From IMG/VR virus record IMGVR_UViG_3300033145_000471, positions 1 to 61,273 of that record: a DNA stretch of 61,273 nucleotides; one strand, 5' to 3'. The translations under genes were made by a program, and so were the position numbers. Below are positions 42,305-49,632 of the stretch, piece after piece. Source of the stretch: a virus. The notes beneath the pieces are model-generated. The model saw nothing but the letters and a program-made list of their open reading frames with translations, ran no database searches and was not told where the DNA came from. Numbering within the stretch: the first letter of the stretch is position 1; each line of letters opens with the position of its first letter.

Positions 42305-42937
42305 ATGGAAGAATATCATAAGATTCAAACTGTATTCAAACGCGATCCTGATACAAAGTACAAAACACTGTTGTTGGGCGTTTATTCCACACCTGAAATT
42401 GAATATTTATCGGGGTGTGACTGGGTATTTACAGAAAAGGTGGATGGTACAAATATTCGTATCATGTATCGGAATGGCAAAATAACATTCGGTGGTAAAA
42501 CCGAACAAGCACAAATTTCCGCACAACTCATCTCTGTTCTGGAGGAAAAGTTTTTTCCAAGAAAAGAGCAGTTTATAAACCAGTTCCCCGATGGTGTATG
42601 CTTCTACGGAGAAGGATATGGTGCGAAAATAAAAAAAGGCGGGGGAAACTACAGATCGGATCAATCGTTTGTGCTGTTTGATGTAAAGATCGGCGGCTGG
42701 TGGTTGCGGCGTCAAGCAGTCGAGAGCATCGCAGAGGATTATGACTGTGATGTTGTACCGATTATCGGGAGCGGTACAATAGATGACATGGTGTTAAAAG
42801 TGCAGGACGGTTTTGATTCGAGATGGGGTAATTTTACTGCCGAAGGAATTGTTGCTCGTCCGAGAGTTGAATTGTTTGGGCGGGATGGGAGTAGGATTAT
42901 AACAAAACTCAAATATAAGGATTTTGCGCATGTGTGA
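42305..42937 (+). CDS. RNA ligase (Rnl2-like nucleotidyltransferase)
   Basis: 210 aa from ATG 42305 behind GGGGAGAAGG. Motif I EKVDGTNIR carries the AMP-accepting Lys45; FYGEGYGAKIKKGGG fits motif III; AEGIVARP is motif IV and LKYKDF motif V. The enzyme seals RNA nicks and would repair tRNAs cut by anticodon nucleases, which fits the tRNA genes and fragments nearby. AT richer than its neighbours. Confidence 0.88.
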   Translation: MEEYHKIQTVFKRDPDTKYKTLLLGVYSTPEIEYLSGCDWVFTEKVDGTNIRIMYRNGKITFGGKTEQAQISAQLISVLEEKFFPRKEQFINQFPDGVCFYGEGYGAKIKKGGGNYRSDQSFVLFDVKIGGWWLRRQAVESIAEDYDCDVVPIIGSGTIDDMVLKVQDGFDSRWGNFTAEGIVARPRVELFGRDGSRIITKLKYKDFAHV

Positions 42938-43109
42938 CATATGCGACATAAAAAGGGACGCCCCGTTCGGCTTCCACGGGGAGAAGCGCAAGGTTCTTAA
43001 TCTTTGCTCCCTCCACGAGGTGTTACTGCTGGACTTCCTGCTCCGGCGCATACCGGTGAAGTTGACGGAGGAAGCATTTAAACACATGACAGCAATGAAG
43101 GAGAAATGA
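42930..43109 (+). CDS. Small cysteine protein
   Basis: 59 aa from ATG 42930 behind AAGGATTT. CDICDIKRD gives a CxxC, and LCSLHE adds Cys/His, so one zinc could be bound. Overlaps the ligase gene by 8 bases. Unknown. Confidence 0.5.
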   Translation: MCDICDIKRDAPFGFHGEKRKVLNLCSLHEVLLLDFLLRRIPVKLTEEAFKHMTAMKEK

Positions 43110-43110
43110 C

Positions 43111-43287
43111 ATGGGACTTCCTCAGATTTTAGTAGCTATGTATCTGTTTGTGCTTGGCCTGCTCTTTGCAGCTATTGGAGCTTTTATTAGTACGAAGACT
43201 TCGGAACTCATAACATCCATACTTTTCGTTTTCGTACTAATTAATACCCTTGTTTTGCTTCTTTGGTGGGGAGGGTTTTGGGGATGA
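43111..43287 (+). CDS. Two-helix membrane protein
   Basis: 58 aa behind GAAGGAGAAATGAC. Two hydrophobic segments (LVAMYLFVLGLLFAAIGAFI and ITSILFVFVLINTLVLLLWW) and almost no soluble part. Unknown; early membrane proteins may serve exclusion or counter-defence. Confidence 0.6.
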   Translation: MGLPQILVAMYLFVLGLLFAAIGAFISTKTSELITSILFVFVLINTLVLLLWWGGFWG

Positions 43288-43670
43288 TGATACGCGAAAA
43301 TGATATAGCTGTGACTCGGGATATGACCATTAAAAGCCTGAATCAGTTGCTTAGTGAGAAGAGAAAAGAAGTTATCGGCCTCCATGAACAGCTTTCCAGC
43401 AAGTCAGCATTGCTGATGAAAGTAGAGGCGGAAATCGCCCGTCTCAAGGCTCTGCTGAAGCCATTCCGGTGGACGAGTGAGAAACCGACGGAGCCGGGGC
43501 TGTACAGCGTGCGCGTCAAGGGTAAATACAAAAGAACTGTAGTTGAAGTTTTTGAAGATGAATACGGGGCACTTGTTGTGTATATTTTAGGCGTGGATGA
43601 GGCTATCCCAATGGCTGACATGGATTGCCAATGGTCTGACAGGCCGATACAGATGCCAGAAGAGGAATAA
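43284..43670 (+). CDS. Coiled-coil protein with C-terminal beta domain
   Basis: 128 aa. Residues 15-60 form a coiled coil (LNQLLSEKRKEVIGLHEQL), then KPTEPGLYSVRVKGKYKRTVVEV, a motif common in phage accessory proteins of the PGWY/ PGLY type. ATGA overlap with the membrane protein. Confidence 0.55.
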   Translation: MMIRENDIAVTRDMTIKSLNQLLSEKRKEVIGLHEQLSSKSALLMKVEAEIARLKALLKPFRWTSEKPTEPGLYSVRVKGKYKRTVVEVFEDEYGALVVYILGVDEAIPMADMDCQWSDRPIQMPEEE

Positions 43671-43671
43671 G

Positions 43672-43854
43672 ATGAGTGGATACGATGATATTAACCATCC
43701 CGGTAATAGCAAGAAATATCATACCGGGAAAGAGTGTATTACAGAGGGCTGTCATAACCCTGCTGGTACAGCATGGGGGCCGTATTGGTGTTTTGAATGT
43801 AATGTGAAAAGGATAAACAAAATAGATAAACAGTTTGAAAAACTTCTTAAATAG
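43672..43854 (+). CDS. Small zinc-binding protein
   Basis: 60 aa from ATG 43672 behind AGAGGAATAAG. CITEGCHNPAG and YWCFECN give two cysteine pairs for one zinc. Unknown role. Confidence 0.55.
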   Translation: MSGYDDINHPGNSKKYHTGKECITEGCHNPAGTAWGPYWCFECNVKRINKIDKQFEKLLK

Positions 43855-43862
43855 GACTTGCC

Positions 43863-43955
43863 ATGAGAATCTACACCGCAACGCCATCCGAAGTAGAGCA
43901 TTTTCGCAATGCCGAGACAGCAATAATAGTTGTGCCGACAATGCGGCCTTCATGA
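43863..43955 (+). pseudogene. Truncated ASCH-like N-terminal fragment
   Basis: 30 aa (MRIYTATPSEVEHFR...) ending TMRPS then TGA. The start resembles longer phage proteins whose next segment would be proline-rich and ASCH-like; here the frame stops. A second frame begins in the stop (43952-44110, 52 aa, FRVIGNDVKRVQETMPED), so the pair may be a broken gene. Confidence 0.35.
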
Positions 43956-44110
43956 TGAAGTTCCGCGTCATAGGTAACGATGTCAAGCGGGTGCAGGAAA
44001 CTATGCCCGAAGACTTTCCCTTTTGGACGCGCTGGCGGCATTCGCATCATTCCGTGGGCGGTAACGCAGTTGGAGGCTGGCGGCGAAATGGAGGCACCGG
44101 ATGGAGATAA
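43952..44110 (+). CDS. Short frame after the 43863 fragment
   Basis: 52 aa, starts ATGATG in the stop of the preceding frame. VIGNDVKRVQETMPEDFPFW is protein-like; the tail is Trp/Gly/Arg rich and may be out of frame. A 45-codon frame (+1) from 43984 region gives RIIPWAVTQLEAGGEME and looks more natural after about 44030, suggesting a frameshift. Confidence 0.3.
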   Translation: MMKFRVIGNDVKRVQETMPEDFPFWTRWRHSHHSVGGNAVGGWRRNGGTGWR

Positions 44111-44274
44111 GAGATAGTATTGAAGTTGGCGTTGATATAGATGAAGAGAACGCAAAGAAATGCGGGGGTTCATGCGAATTCGTGGATTCCGATGGCTATT
44201 GCTGGCTTTATGGAGAATGGACAGAGGGGCATACTCGTATTGAAAGATGCACAAGAGATTTTGAGGCTGAATAA
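44101..44274 (+). CDS. Small cysteine protein
   Basis: 57 aa behind GGAGGCACCGG. CGGSCEFVDSDGYCWLYGEW with a later ERCTRD gives four Cys, compatible with one zinc site. Unknown. Stop and next start overlap as TAATG. Confidence 0.5.
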   Translation: MEIRDSIEVGVDIDEENAKKCGGSCEFVDSDGYCWLYGEWTEGHTRIERCTRDFEAE

Positions 44275-44537
44275 TGGAGATCAGGATTAGCAAAACTGCG
44301 GCACAGGACATGGGTGACGCGTATTTCGCAAAGGGTGCCCACGATGAAGTTGTCGTATCAGCATATGGCAACGCGACTATAATGCTCAAATGGAGTGAAG
44401 AAAAAATGCCGCCGTTCGCAACGGTGCATCTTGACCGTGCTACCGTATGGGAGATTGTGACAGGGATGATTCGGCGCAACTGCGGCAAGGTGCTGAGGGC
44501 GGCCATGAAAGAATTTATGGGCAAGGAGGACGATTGA
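44274..44537 (+). CDS. Hypothetical protein
   Basis: 87 aa (MEIRISKTAAQDMGD...), mixed alpha/beta. Its stop overlaps the ATG of the Gp37/Gp68-like gene. No family recognised. Confidence 0.5.
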   Translation: MEIRISKTAAQDMGDAYFAKGAHDEVVVSAYGNATIMLKWSEEKMPPFATVHLDRATVWEIVTGMIRRNCGKVLRAAMKEFMGKEDD

Positions 44538-45406
44538 TGCCGACTGATATACCATACACCGATGAAACATGGAACCCGTGGCAGGGCTGCCACAAGGTCA
44601 GCCCGGGCTGCGACAACTGCTACATGCACCGGGACAAGAAACGCTTCGGACAGGACCCGACGAAGGTCATCCGCTCTGCCGACCGCACGTTCTACGCTCC
44701 GATGAAATGGGCAGATGGCAAGTTCATCATGGTCCCGTCATGGAGCGATTTTTTCATCGAGGAGGCTGATCCCTGGCACATTGATGCAATGGAAATCATG
44801 GCTGAATGCCCACAACACACATTTCTGGTGTTTACAAAACGCCCCGAACGAGCCATCGAGTGTATCTATGGGAAGACTGGCGGATGGTATCTCGGTGGTG
44901 GCGATTATCTGCCGAATGTCTGGTGGATTGTTACGTGTGAGAATCAAGAGATGGCCGATAAGCGTATTCCAGAATTGTTCAAACTCCGAGAAAAGTCTTC
45001 GGGCTGGCCCGTACTCGGTGTGAGCTACGAACCGGCGCTGGGGCCTGTGGATTTCGCGTATGTGTCGGCAACAGAAATGATGCTGAAAGGCATACAAGAG
45101 CCACGGGGTATTGACTGGCTCATCATGGGCGGCGAGAGTGGCCCGAACGCAAGGCCGATGAATCCGAACTGGGCGCGGGCGGTGCGTGACCAGTGCATCG
45201 CAGCGGGTGTGCCTTACTGGTTCAAGCAGTGGGGGGAGTGGGCGCCAATTCACGAAATGCGGGCTAATGAGCCAGGCATCAAGGGAAAATTATGGCACAA
45301 TTTCGACCCAGACACTACTGTCTGTAGAATCGGGAAAAAAGCCGCAGGTAATCTCCTTGACGGCCAGCGATGGGAGCAGAGGCCAGAGGTGACCGATGCG
45401 GAATAA
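44537..45406 (+). CDS. Phage Gp37/Gp68 family protein (DUF5131-like)
   Basis: 289 aa from ATG 44537. ETWNPWQGCHKVSPGCDNCY is the family hallmark, with C-x5-C-x2-C cysteines reminiscent of metal or radical-SAM-type clusters. TFLVFTKRPERA, then GVSYEPALGPV, a WLIMGGESGPNARP segment and VPYWFKQWGEW follow the family. Widespread in phages; the reaction is not established. Confidence 0.85.
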   Translation: MPTDIPYTDETWNPWQGCHKVSPGCDNCYMHRDKKRFGQDPTKVIRSADRTFYAPMKWADGKFIMVPSWSDFFIEEADPWHIDAMEIMAECPQHTFLVFTKRPERAIECIYGKTGGWYLGGGDYLPNVWWIVTCENQEMADKRIPELFKLREKSSGWPVLGVSYEPALGPVDFAYVSATEMMLKGIQEPRGIDWLIMGGESGPNARPMNPNWARAVRDQCIAAGVPYWFKQWGEWAPIHEMRANEPGIKGKLWHNFDPDTTVCRIGKKAAGNLLDGQRWEQRPEVTDAE

Positions 45407-45551
45407 ACCTGAATGCAAACCAAGCGAGCATGAATTTGAAGAGCATGGTGACGAGGATACTAAAGTCTGTGTCGTTTGTGGCTTGTTAATGGAGCGACGC
45501 TGTGAATATAAATGGGTCAAGGCAGGATTTGTTGAATTGGAGGATGACTGA
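45396..45551 (+). CDS. Small zinc-finger protein
   Basis: 51 aa. SEHEFEEHGDEDTKVCVVCGLL reads like a one-knuckle zinc protein with His and CxxC ligands. Overlaps the previous gene by 11 bases and the next by one. Confidence 0.5.
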   Translation: MRNKPECKPSEHEFEEHGDEDTKVCVVCGLLMERRCEYKWVKAGFVELEDD

Positions 45552-45832
45552 TGCAGAATAGACTATACGCCCGCGCTATAAGCCCCCTCCATTTGTTTGG
45601 TTTTGATAAATGTATTCGGCAAATGGGATATGATGAAGCAGTAGAGCGTCTACGACGAATGCTCCCAAACGGGCACGAAGCAGACGAGCCTATTATGACA
45701 ACCGAACAGGCAAAACGTATGATAGAAACAAGGGAATATCCCGCTGAACTTTATAACAAAGAGGTATTCAATGCAGACAGAAATGATGTTACGATTGCTG
45801 GCGAAAGACAGCAAGAGTCCGAGTGGATATAA
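45551..45832 (+). CDS. Hypothetical protein
   Basis: 93 aa. LHLFGFDKCIRQMGYDEAVERL then a TTEQAKRMIETREYP segment. No family recognised. The YopX-like gene starts inside its 3' end. Confidence 0.45.
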   Translation: MQNRLYARAISPLHLFGFDKCIRQMGYDEAVERLRRMLPNGHEADEPIMTTEQAKRMIETREYPAELYNKEVFNADRNDVTIAGERQQESEWI

Positions 45833-46262
45833 GGTCGTTGGATATATGAAAACATACCTGCCAAGCGGCCAAAATGGTATGGTTATAAAAGTATCAGTAA
45901 AACCTACCGACGAAGATGTGGAATGGTGGGAAGTTGCTCCTTATATGGCGGATGATTACCAAGATTGGATCAGGCACAATGCCTCCGAGCTTGGCATCAA
46001 AGTCGGCGACGAGTGGTTTTTCGAGGGTGATTTATTCCGGGACAGCTTTACTGGTATAGTCTGGGAGCTTGTTTACAAGGGCGATAGCGGCTGGTGGATG
46101 CATGAGTACAGCGACGAGCGAATCTTCGAGCCGGAGCCGTTTTATGACACCTTTATTGATAGAGACGGTTCACTTAATGATAATCTTGACCTCATAGGCA
46201 ATATCCACGAACAGCCATCTATTCGGAAATCCCAGGATATTCAGAATGGAGACGAGACATGA
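45771..46262 (+). CDS. YopX-like protein
   Basis: 163 aa. VGDEWFFEGDLFRD, then an ELVYKGDSGWWM piece and a closing NLDLIGNIHEQPS follow the YopX family of phage proteins, whose role is unknown. Start chosen for AAAGAGGT upstream; ATG 45783 is an alternative. Confidence 0.7.
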   Translation: MQTEMMLRLLAKDSKSPSGYKVVGYMKTYLPSGQNGMVIKVSVKPTDEDVEWWEVAPYMADDYQDWIRHNASELGIKVGDEWFFEGDLFRDSFTGIVWELVYKGDSGWWMHEYSDERIFEPEPFYDTFIDRDGSLNDNLDLIGNIHEQPSIRKSQDIQNGDET

Positions 46263-46513
46263 GTGAAAAATTAAAAGAAATCACGCTGGAAACCGACCGG
46301 CTTACTGTCACATTCACGCCCCAATGTCATATAAGTTACAGAACGATGAGGATAGTAGAAGACGCATTTTCCTCTTTAGCCCATATTATATTAATGATTG
46401 AGGAAATCGCTTCTATGCGCAACCATATCAGGGAATTGGAAACGAAATTATTTGATTACATGGAAGAAATATCGGAGCTAAATCGGCGGCTTGAAGAAAA
46501 GCGGGAAAAGTGA
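46259..46513 (+). CDS. Coiled-coil protein
   Basis: 84 aa. The C-terminal 45 residues form a heptad-like helix (IEEIASMRNHIRELETKLFDY). AT rich. Overlaps both neighbours by 4 bases. Confidence 0.5.
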   Translation: MSEKLKEITLETDRLTVTFTPQCHISYRTMRIVEDAFSSLAHIILMIEEIASMRNHIRELETKLFDYMEEISELNRRLEEKREK

Positions 46514-46770
46514 AATACTACATAATTCGTAAACTCGACAAGCACGACCACGATCTTCTATTTATTGAAGATACTGAACGTGACCGCTGTATCGGCTTTA
46601 TCGGCAAGAAAGAGCGCAATGGCAAGCGTACGATTGGCCTTGAACGTTGCCCGGTATGTGGACACGAAAATTGGGCGATGGCTGTAACAAGTGGTATATG
46701 TGCATGGTGTAACTGGGAAATCGACAGAAATGCAGTGTTGAAACTGGAGGAAAGCGATGCGAAAGGTTAA
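46510..46770 (+). CDS. Zinc ribbon protein
   Basis: 86 aa, GTG start. LERCPVCGHENWAM and GICAWCNWEI form a two-knuckle zinc ribbon. Unknown. Confidence 0.55.
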   Translation: MKYYIIRKLDKHDHDLLFIEDTERDRCIGFIGKKERNGKRTIGLERCPVCGHENWAMAVTSGICAWCNWEIDRNAVLKLEESDAKG

Positions 46771-46855
46771 GTGTGGAAACTGCCCGTTAAAGAATAATAA
46801 TAGCCCGTACGCTGATAAAAAATAATTATACTGCACCGGGATGGACATCAAATGA
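46757..46855 (+). pseudogene. Microgene with in-frame stop
   Basis: MRKVKCGNCPLKNNNSPYA then TAA (46823-46825), after which the same frame continues LYCTGMDIK to TGA. The pieces together look like one small CxxC...C protein interrupted by a nonsense codon. Confidence 0.4.
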
Positions 46856-46865
46856 ACTATCACGC

Positions 46866-46970
46866 ATGATGCGATACTACTCTCGGCTAAACTGGCTAGA
46901 ACACATACCATATGATGAATATAACTTTAACGAATTGCCATTATTTGAGGTGGATAATGGCCGTCGGTAA
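46866..46970 (+). CDS. Possible small protein
   Basis: 34 aa (MMRYYSRLNWLEHIPYDEYN...), AT rich. Weak ribosome site. Kept because it fills the gap between two small genes without overlap. Confidence 0.35.
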   Translation: MMRYYSRLNWLEHIPYDEYNFNELPLFEVDNGRR

Positions 46971-47008
46971 ACCTGTCGAAAACATCTATAAGGAAAGGGA
47001 ATTAAAAA

Positions 47009-47167
47009 ATGGATAGACTTACATCTCGTTTTTATTGCCCGCGATGCGAACAGGTGCAGGAATTTGATGTTTGGGGGAACAGTGAATTTGAATGTACTAA
47101 ATGTGGGCAAACCGGATATATAGTATTTGATGAGATGGATGATGAAGAAGAACCGAGAGATGACTAA
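47009..47167 (+). CDS. Zinc ribbon protein
   Basis: 52 aa behind AAGGAAAGGG. FYCPRCEQVQEFDV and ECTKCGQTG give a clean zinc ribbon; the tail is acidic. Unknown. Confidence 0.6.
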   Translation: MDRLTSRFYCPRCEQVQEFDVWGNSEFECTKCGQTGYIVFDEMDDEEEPRDD

Positions 47168-47190
47168 TTTGGAAAAGGGAGAATAATGTT

Positions 47191-47424
47191 ATGGATAAGA
47201 TAATCTCTTATCCTGGCGAAGGTGTCAGCGAAGAAGAGTGGGCGCGTATCTTCCCGGCGGCGGAACCGGAGTTCTTCTGCGAGAACTGCGGGTGGCAGGG
47301 CAATAAGGCGCTTACAGAGAGAGCGGGCTTACTGCCCTGGCATGAGTGCCCGAAGTGCAGATGGAGCGTGAAACAGAAGATAACAGTGGGGGAACAGCGT
47401 GAACCGGGGGGAAACACAACGTGA
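47191..47424 (+). CDS. Zinc ribbon protein
   Basis: 77 aa. FFCENCGWQGN and HECPKCRWSV form a zinc ribbon after an acidic helical start (GVSEEEWARIFP). Overlaps the lipoprotein gene by 4 bases. Confidence 0.55.
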   Translation: MDKIISYPGEGVSEEEWARIFPAAEPEFFCENCGWQGNKALTERAGLLPWHECPKCRWSVKQKITVGEQREPGGNTT

Positions 47425-48023
47425 AACAGCTAATACTGCTTCTATTACTGATATTCGCAGCGGGGTGCGACGAACAGCAAGACCTAACACCATTCCGCTC
47501 ATTTATGCGATTCACGCTCCCCGAAACGTCAACAATAGAAAGTGCAAAACTCATCATCACCACCCGCCCTGACATGGTGGAAATGATACCTACGGGGATC
47601 GAGCGGGAAATCTATGGGGCGACAGAAGGGCGGTGGGTGCCGGTCGGTGATGATAGCATGGCAAAGCACTACCGGTGGGATGTTTATTTATTCAGCTATG
47701 CTTTCGCGCTCTACGGCATATCGTCACAGGACGTAACAGAAACTATGACTATTAACGCCTATGCCATGCCGATTTATCGCAACTATCCGAATGACGCCTT
47801 AGTGCTCAATAGGGGTGTCACCGGTTATGAACACCACGGTGACAAAATAAGAGCTGATATAAAGCTGGACCTGGTATTAAAGCTTGTGGAGCAGTCCATC
47901 GCCGATTCCGTTTTTAGGCGGCTAGACGATGCTATAAAAGCCCAAACATACATCACCGTGGAATATAATGACAACGGCGAACTTATGGCATTGATACCCG
48001 GAGCACACAATGACCCGCGATAG
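47421..48023 (+). CDS. Early lipoprotein
   Basis: 200 aa, GTG start. LILLLLLIFAAGC is a clear signal peptide with lipobox, so Cys is lipidated after cleavage. The mature part is mixed alpha/beta with no recognised domain. An early-expressed lipoprotein could block superinfection or adjust the envelope. Confidence 0.7.
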   Translation: MKQLILLLLLIFAAGCDEQQDLTPFRSFMRFTLPETSTIESAKLIITTRPDMVEMIPTGIEREIYGATEGRWVPVGDDSMAKHYRWDVYLFSYAFALYGISSQDVTETMTINAYAMPIYRNYPNDALVLNRGVTGYEHHGDKIRADIKLDLVLKLVEQSIADSVFRRLDDAIKAQTYITVEYNDNGELMALIPGAHNDPR

Positions 48024-48213
48024 AACCTGCAGTGCCGGTGAGTACAACGGCTATCGTCCGCCGGTGGAGCAATTCAGCATCGATTTCGACATGCCGCTTG
48101 ACCTGGCACGCTGTCTCATCGGGCGCACCGAAGCGGAGACGGAGCGGAATATCGAAGCGATGAAGGAATATCTTGGGATGGTGGTCAATGAAAGCCAAAA
48201 AAGAAGGGTATAA
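48010..48213 (+). CDS. Hypothetical protein
   Basis: 67 aa. PVEQFSIDFDMPLDLARCLIG and a helical C-terminus. Overlaps the lipoprotein gene by 14 bases. Confidence 0.5.
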   Translation: MTRDRTCSAGEYNGYRPPVEQFSIDFDMPLDLARCLIGRTEAETERNIEAMKEYLGMVVNESQKRRV

Positions 48214-48214
48214 C

Positions 48215-48352
48215 ATGGAATCCAATATCACCCTGCCGCAGGTACTTTGGGCGCTGGTGAGCGACCCGATATTCGTACTGTGTGCGGCCGGTGTATCTGT
48301 CGCCGTAGCCGCCCTGATAGTTGCGGCAATATTCATTCGATGGGAGTGGTGA
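48215..48352 (+). CDS. Small membrane protein
   Basis: 45 aa behind AGAAGGG. One long hydrophobic helix (FVLCAAGVSVAVAALIVAAIF). Unknown. Confidence 0.55.
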   Translation: MESNITLPQVLWALVSDPIFVLCAAGVSVAVAALIVAAIFIRWEW

Positions 48353-48354
48353 CG

Positions 48355-49632
48355 ATGGGGAAATCACCAGCGTTTCAGTTTTATCCAGAGGACTGGTTGA
48401 GCAACATCAAATTACAACTCTGTTCCATCACCGCACACGGCCTTTTGATTAACCTAATGTGCTATATGCACCAGTCAGAACGATACGGTTTTTTACTCAT
48501 AAACGGGTCAAGACCCGATCATAAAACGATCATGAACCTGTTAAGGATGCATCATAAAACGTTTATGCACTCTCTATCTGAACTCCTTTCTTGCGGCGTA
48601 TTGAAAGAGGATGAAAACGGGGTGCTGTATTGCAAGCGAATGGTTGAAGATAATGAAAAACGCGAACAAAGGTGCATATCTGGAGCAAAAGGAGGAAGTC
48701 CCAAGCTCGGCGTTAATTATAATAAACCCGGTTTTGTTTATATGATTAAAGATAGAAATGGGCTTATTAAAGTTGGTATAAGTGTTAATCCGGAAAAAAG
48801 GTTATACCGTATTAAGAAACAACTGAATGTGAAATTAGAGCTTATTGATAAGCAATGGGTGGAAGATATGGGGGAGATAGAGTCATATCTACACACTAAA
48901 TTATCAGATTACCAGAATTATGGAGAGTGGTATGAACTTCCCGATGAATTATGCACCTTAAGCGTTCTCCTTAAGGGGAAGACAAAGGTGACCCCAACCC
49001 CTTCTTCTTCATCTTCTTCTTCTACTTCAAGTAAAGAAAAGAATACTCTATCGAGTATTCCAAAAGAAAGCGCGCGCCCGAAGTCGAAACCTGAACCGAA
49101 AAAGCATTACGGCGAATACGTACTTATGACGCCGGCACAGCATCAAAAGTTGATTGACGATTACGGCGAATCAACAGTGCAGGAATACATCGACAGGATG
49201 AATGAGCATGTCGGCAGCAAGGGAACGAGATATAAGTCCCACTATCACACGGCGAAAGTGTGGATGCGCAAGGACGGCATCACGCCACGTGAGAAAAAAC
49301 CACAGCCGCAACCGCCGAAAGAGAATCCTTCCCTGAAAGCCTACGAATCCCTGAAAGCGAAGTGCTCCACCAAGACCCTTGAATGGTTCCGAACGAAAAT
49401 CATTGACCCGTGTGCAGATATAAAGCCGTCGAGCAGATTCTATATCGAGCCGCTAATTCCGGTCAAATCGACGGGAACAGAAAAACTACTTGTCCTTGCC
49501 GCGCCCGACGGAGAACACGCGTCCTGGGTGCGGGAGTATTATCAGGACATCATTGAGGAAGCGCTGAAAGAAGTAAATACGAAAGGCTACCGTGTGGAAA
49601 TCAAGGATGCTGAAAAGGTGAAGGCGCAATGA
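48355..49632 (+). CDS. Replication initiator with inserted GIY-YIG domain and DnaA-N-like C-terminus
   Basis: 425 aa from ATG 48355. Residues 1-120 are a winged-helix region typical of phage initiators (FQFYPEDWLSNIKL...). Residues 121-200 are a GIY-YIG-like (T5orf172/MUG113) domain: GFVYMIKDRNG, IKVGISVNP, a LYRIKKQ basic piece, GEIESYLH and GEWYEL. A Ser-rich linker follows, then YVLMTPAQHQKLIDDYGE and a KYKSHYHTAKVWMRKDG region. The last 80 residues (TLEWFRTKIIDP, PLIPVKS, VLAAPDGEHASWV) resemble DnaA domain I and may recruit host helicase. The inserted domain is 27% GC at 48721-48780. Confidence 0.75.
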   Translation: MGKSPAFQFYPEDWLSNIKLQLCSITAHGLLINLMCYMHQSERYGFLLINGSRPDHKTIMNLLRMHHKTFMHSLSELLSCGVLKEDENGVLYCKRMVEDNEKREQRCISGAKGGSPKLGVNYNKPGFVYMIKDRNGLIKVGISVNPEKRLYRIKKQLNVKLELIDKQWVEDMGEIESYLHTKLSDYQNYGEWYELPDELCTLSVLLKGKTKVTPTPSSSSSSSTSSKEKNTLSSIPKESARPKSKPEPKKHYGEYVLMTPAQHQKLIDDYGESTVQEYIDRMNEHVGSKGTRYKSHYHTAKVWMRKDGITPREKKPQPQPPKENPSLKAYESLKAKCSTKTLEWFRTKIIDPCADIKPSSRFYIEPLIPVKSTGTEKLLVLAAPDGEHASWVREYYQDIIEEALKEVNTKGYRVEIKDAEKVKAQ

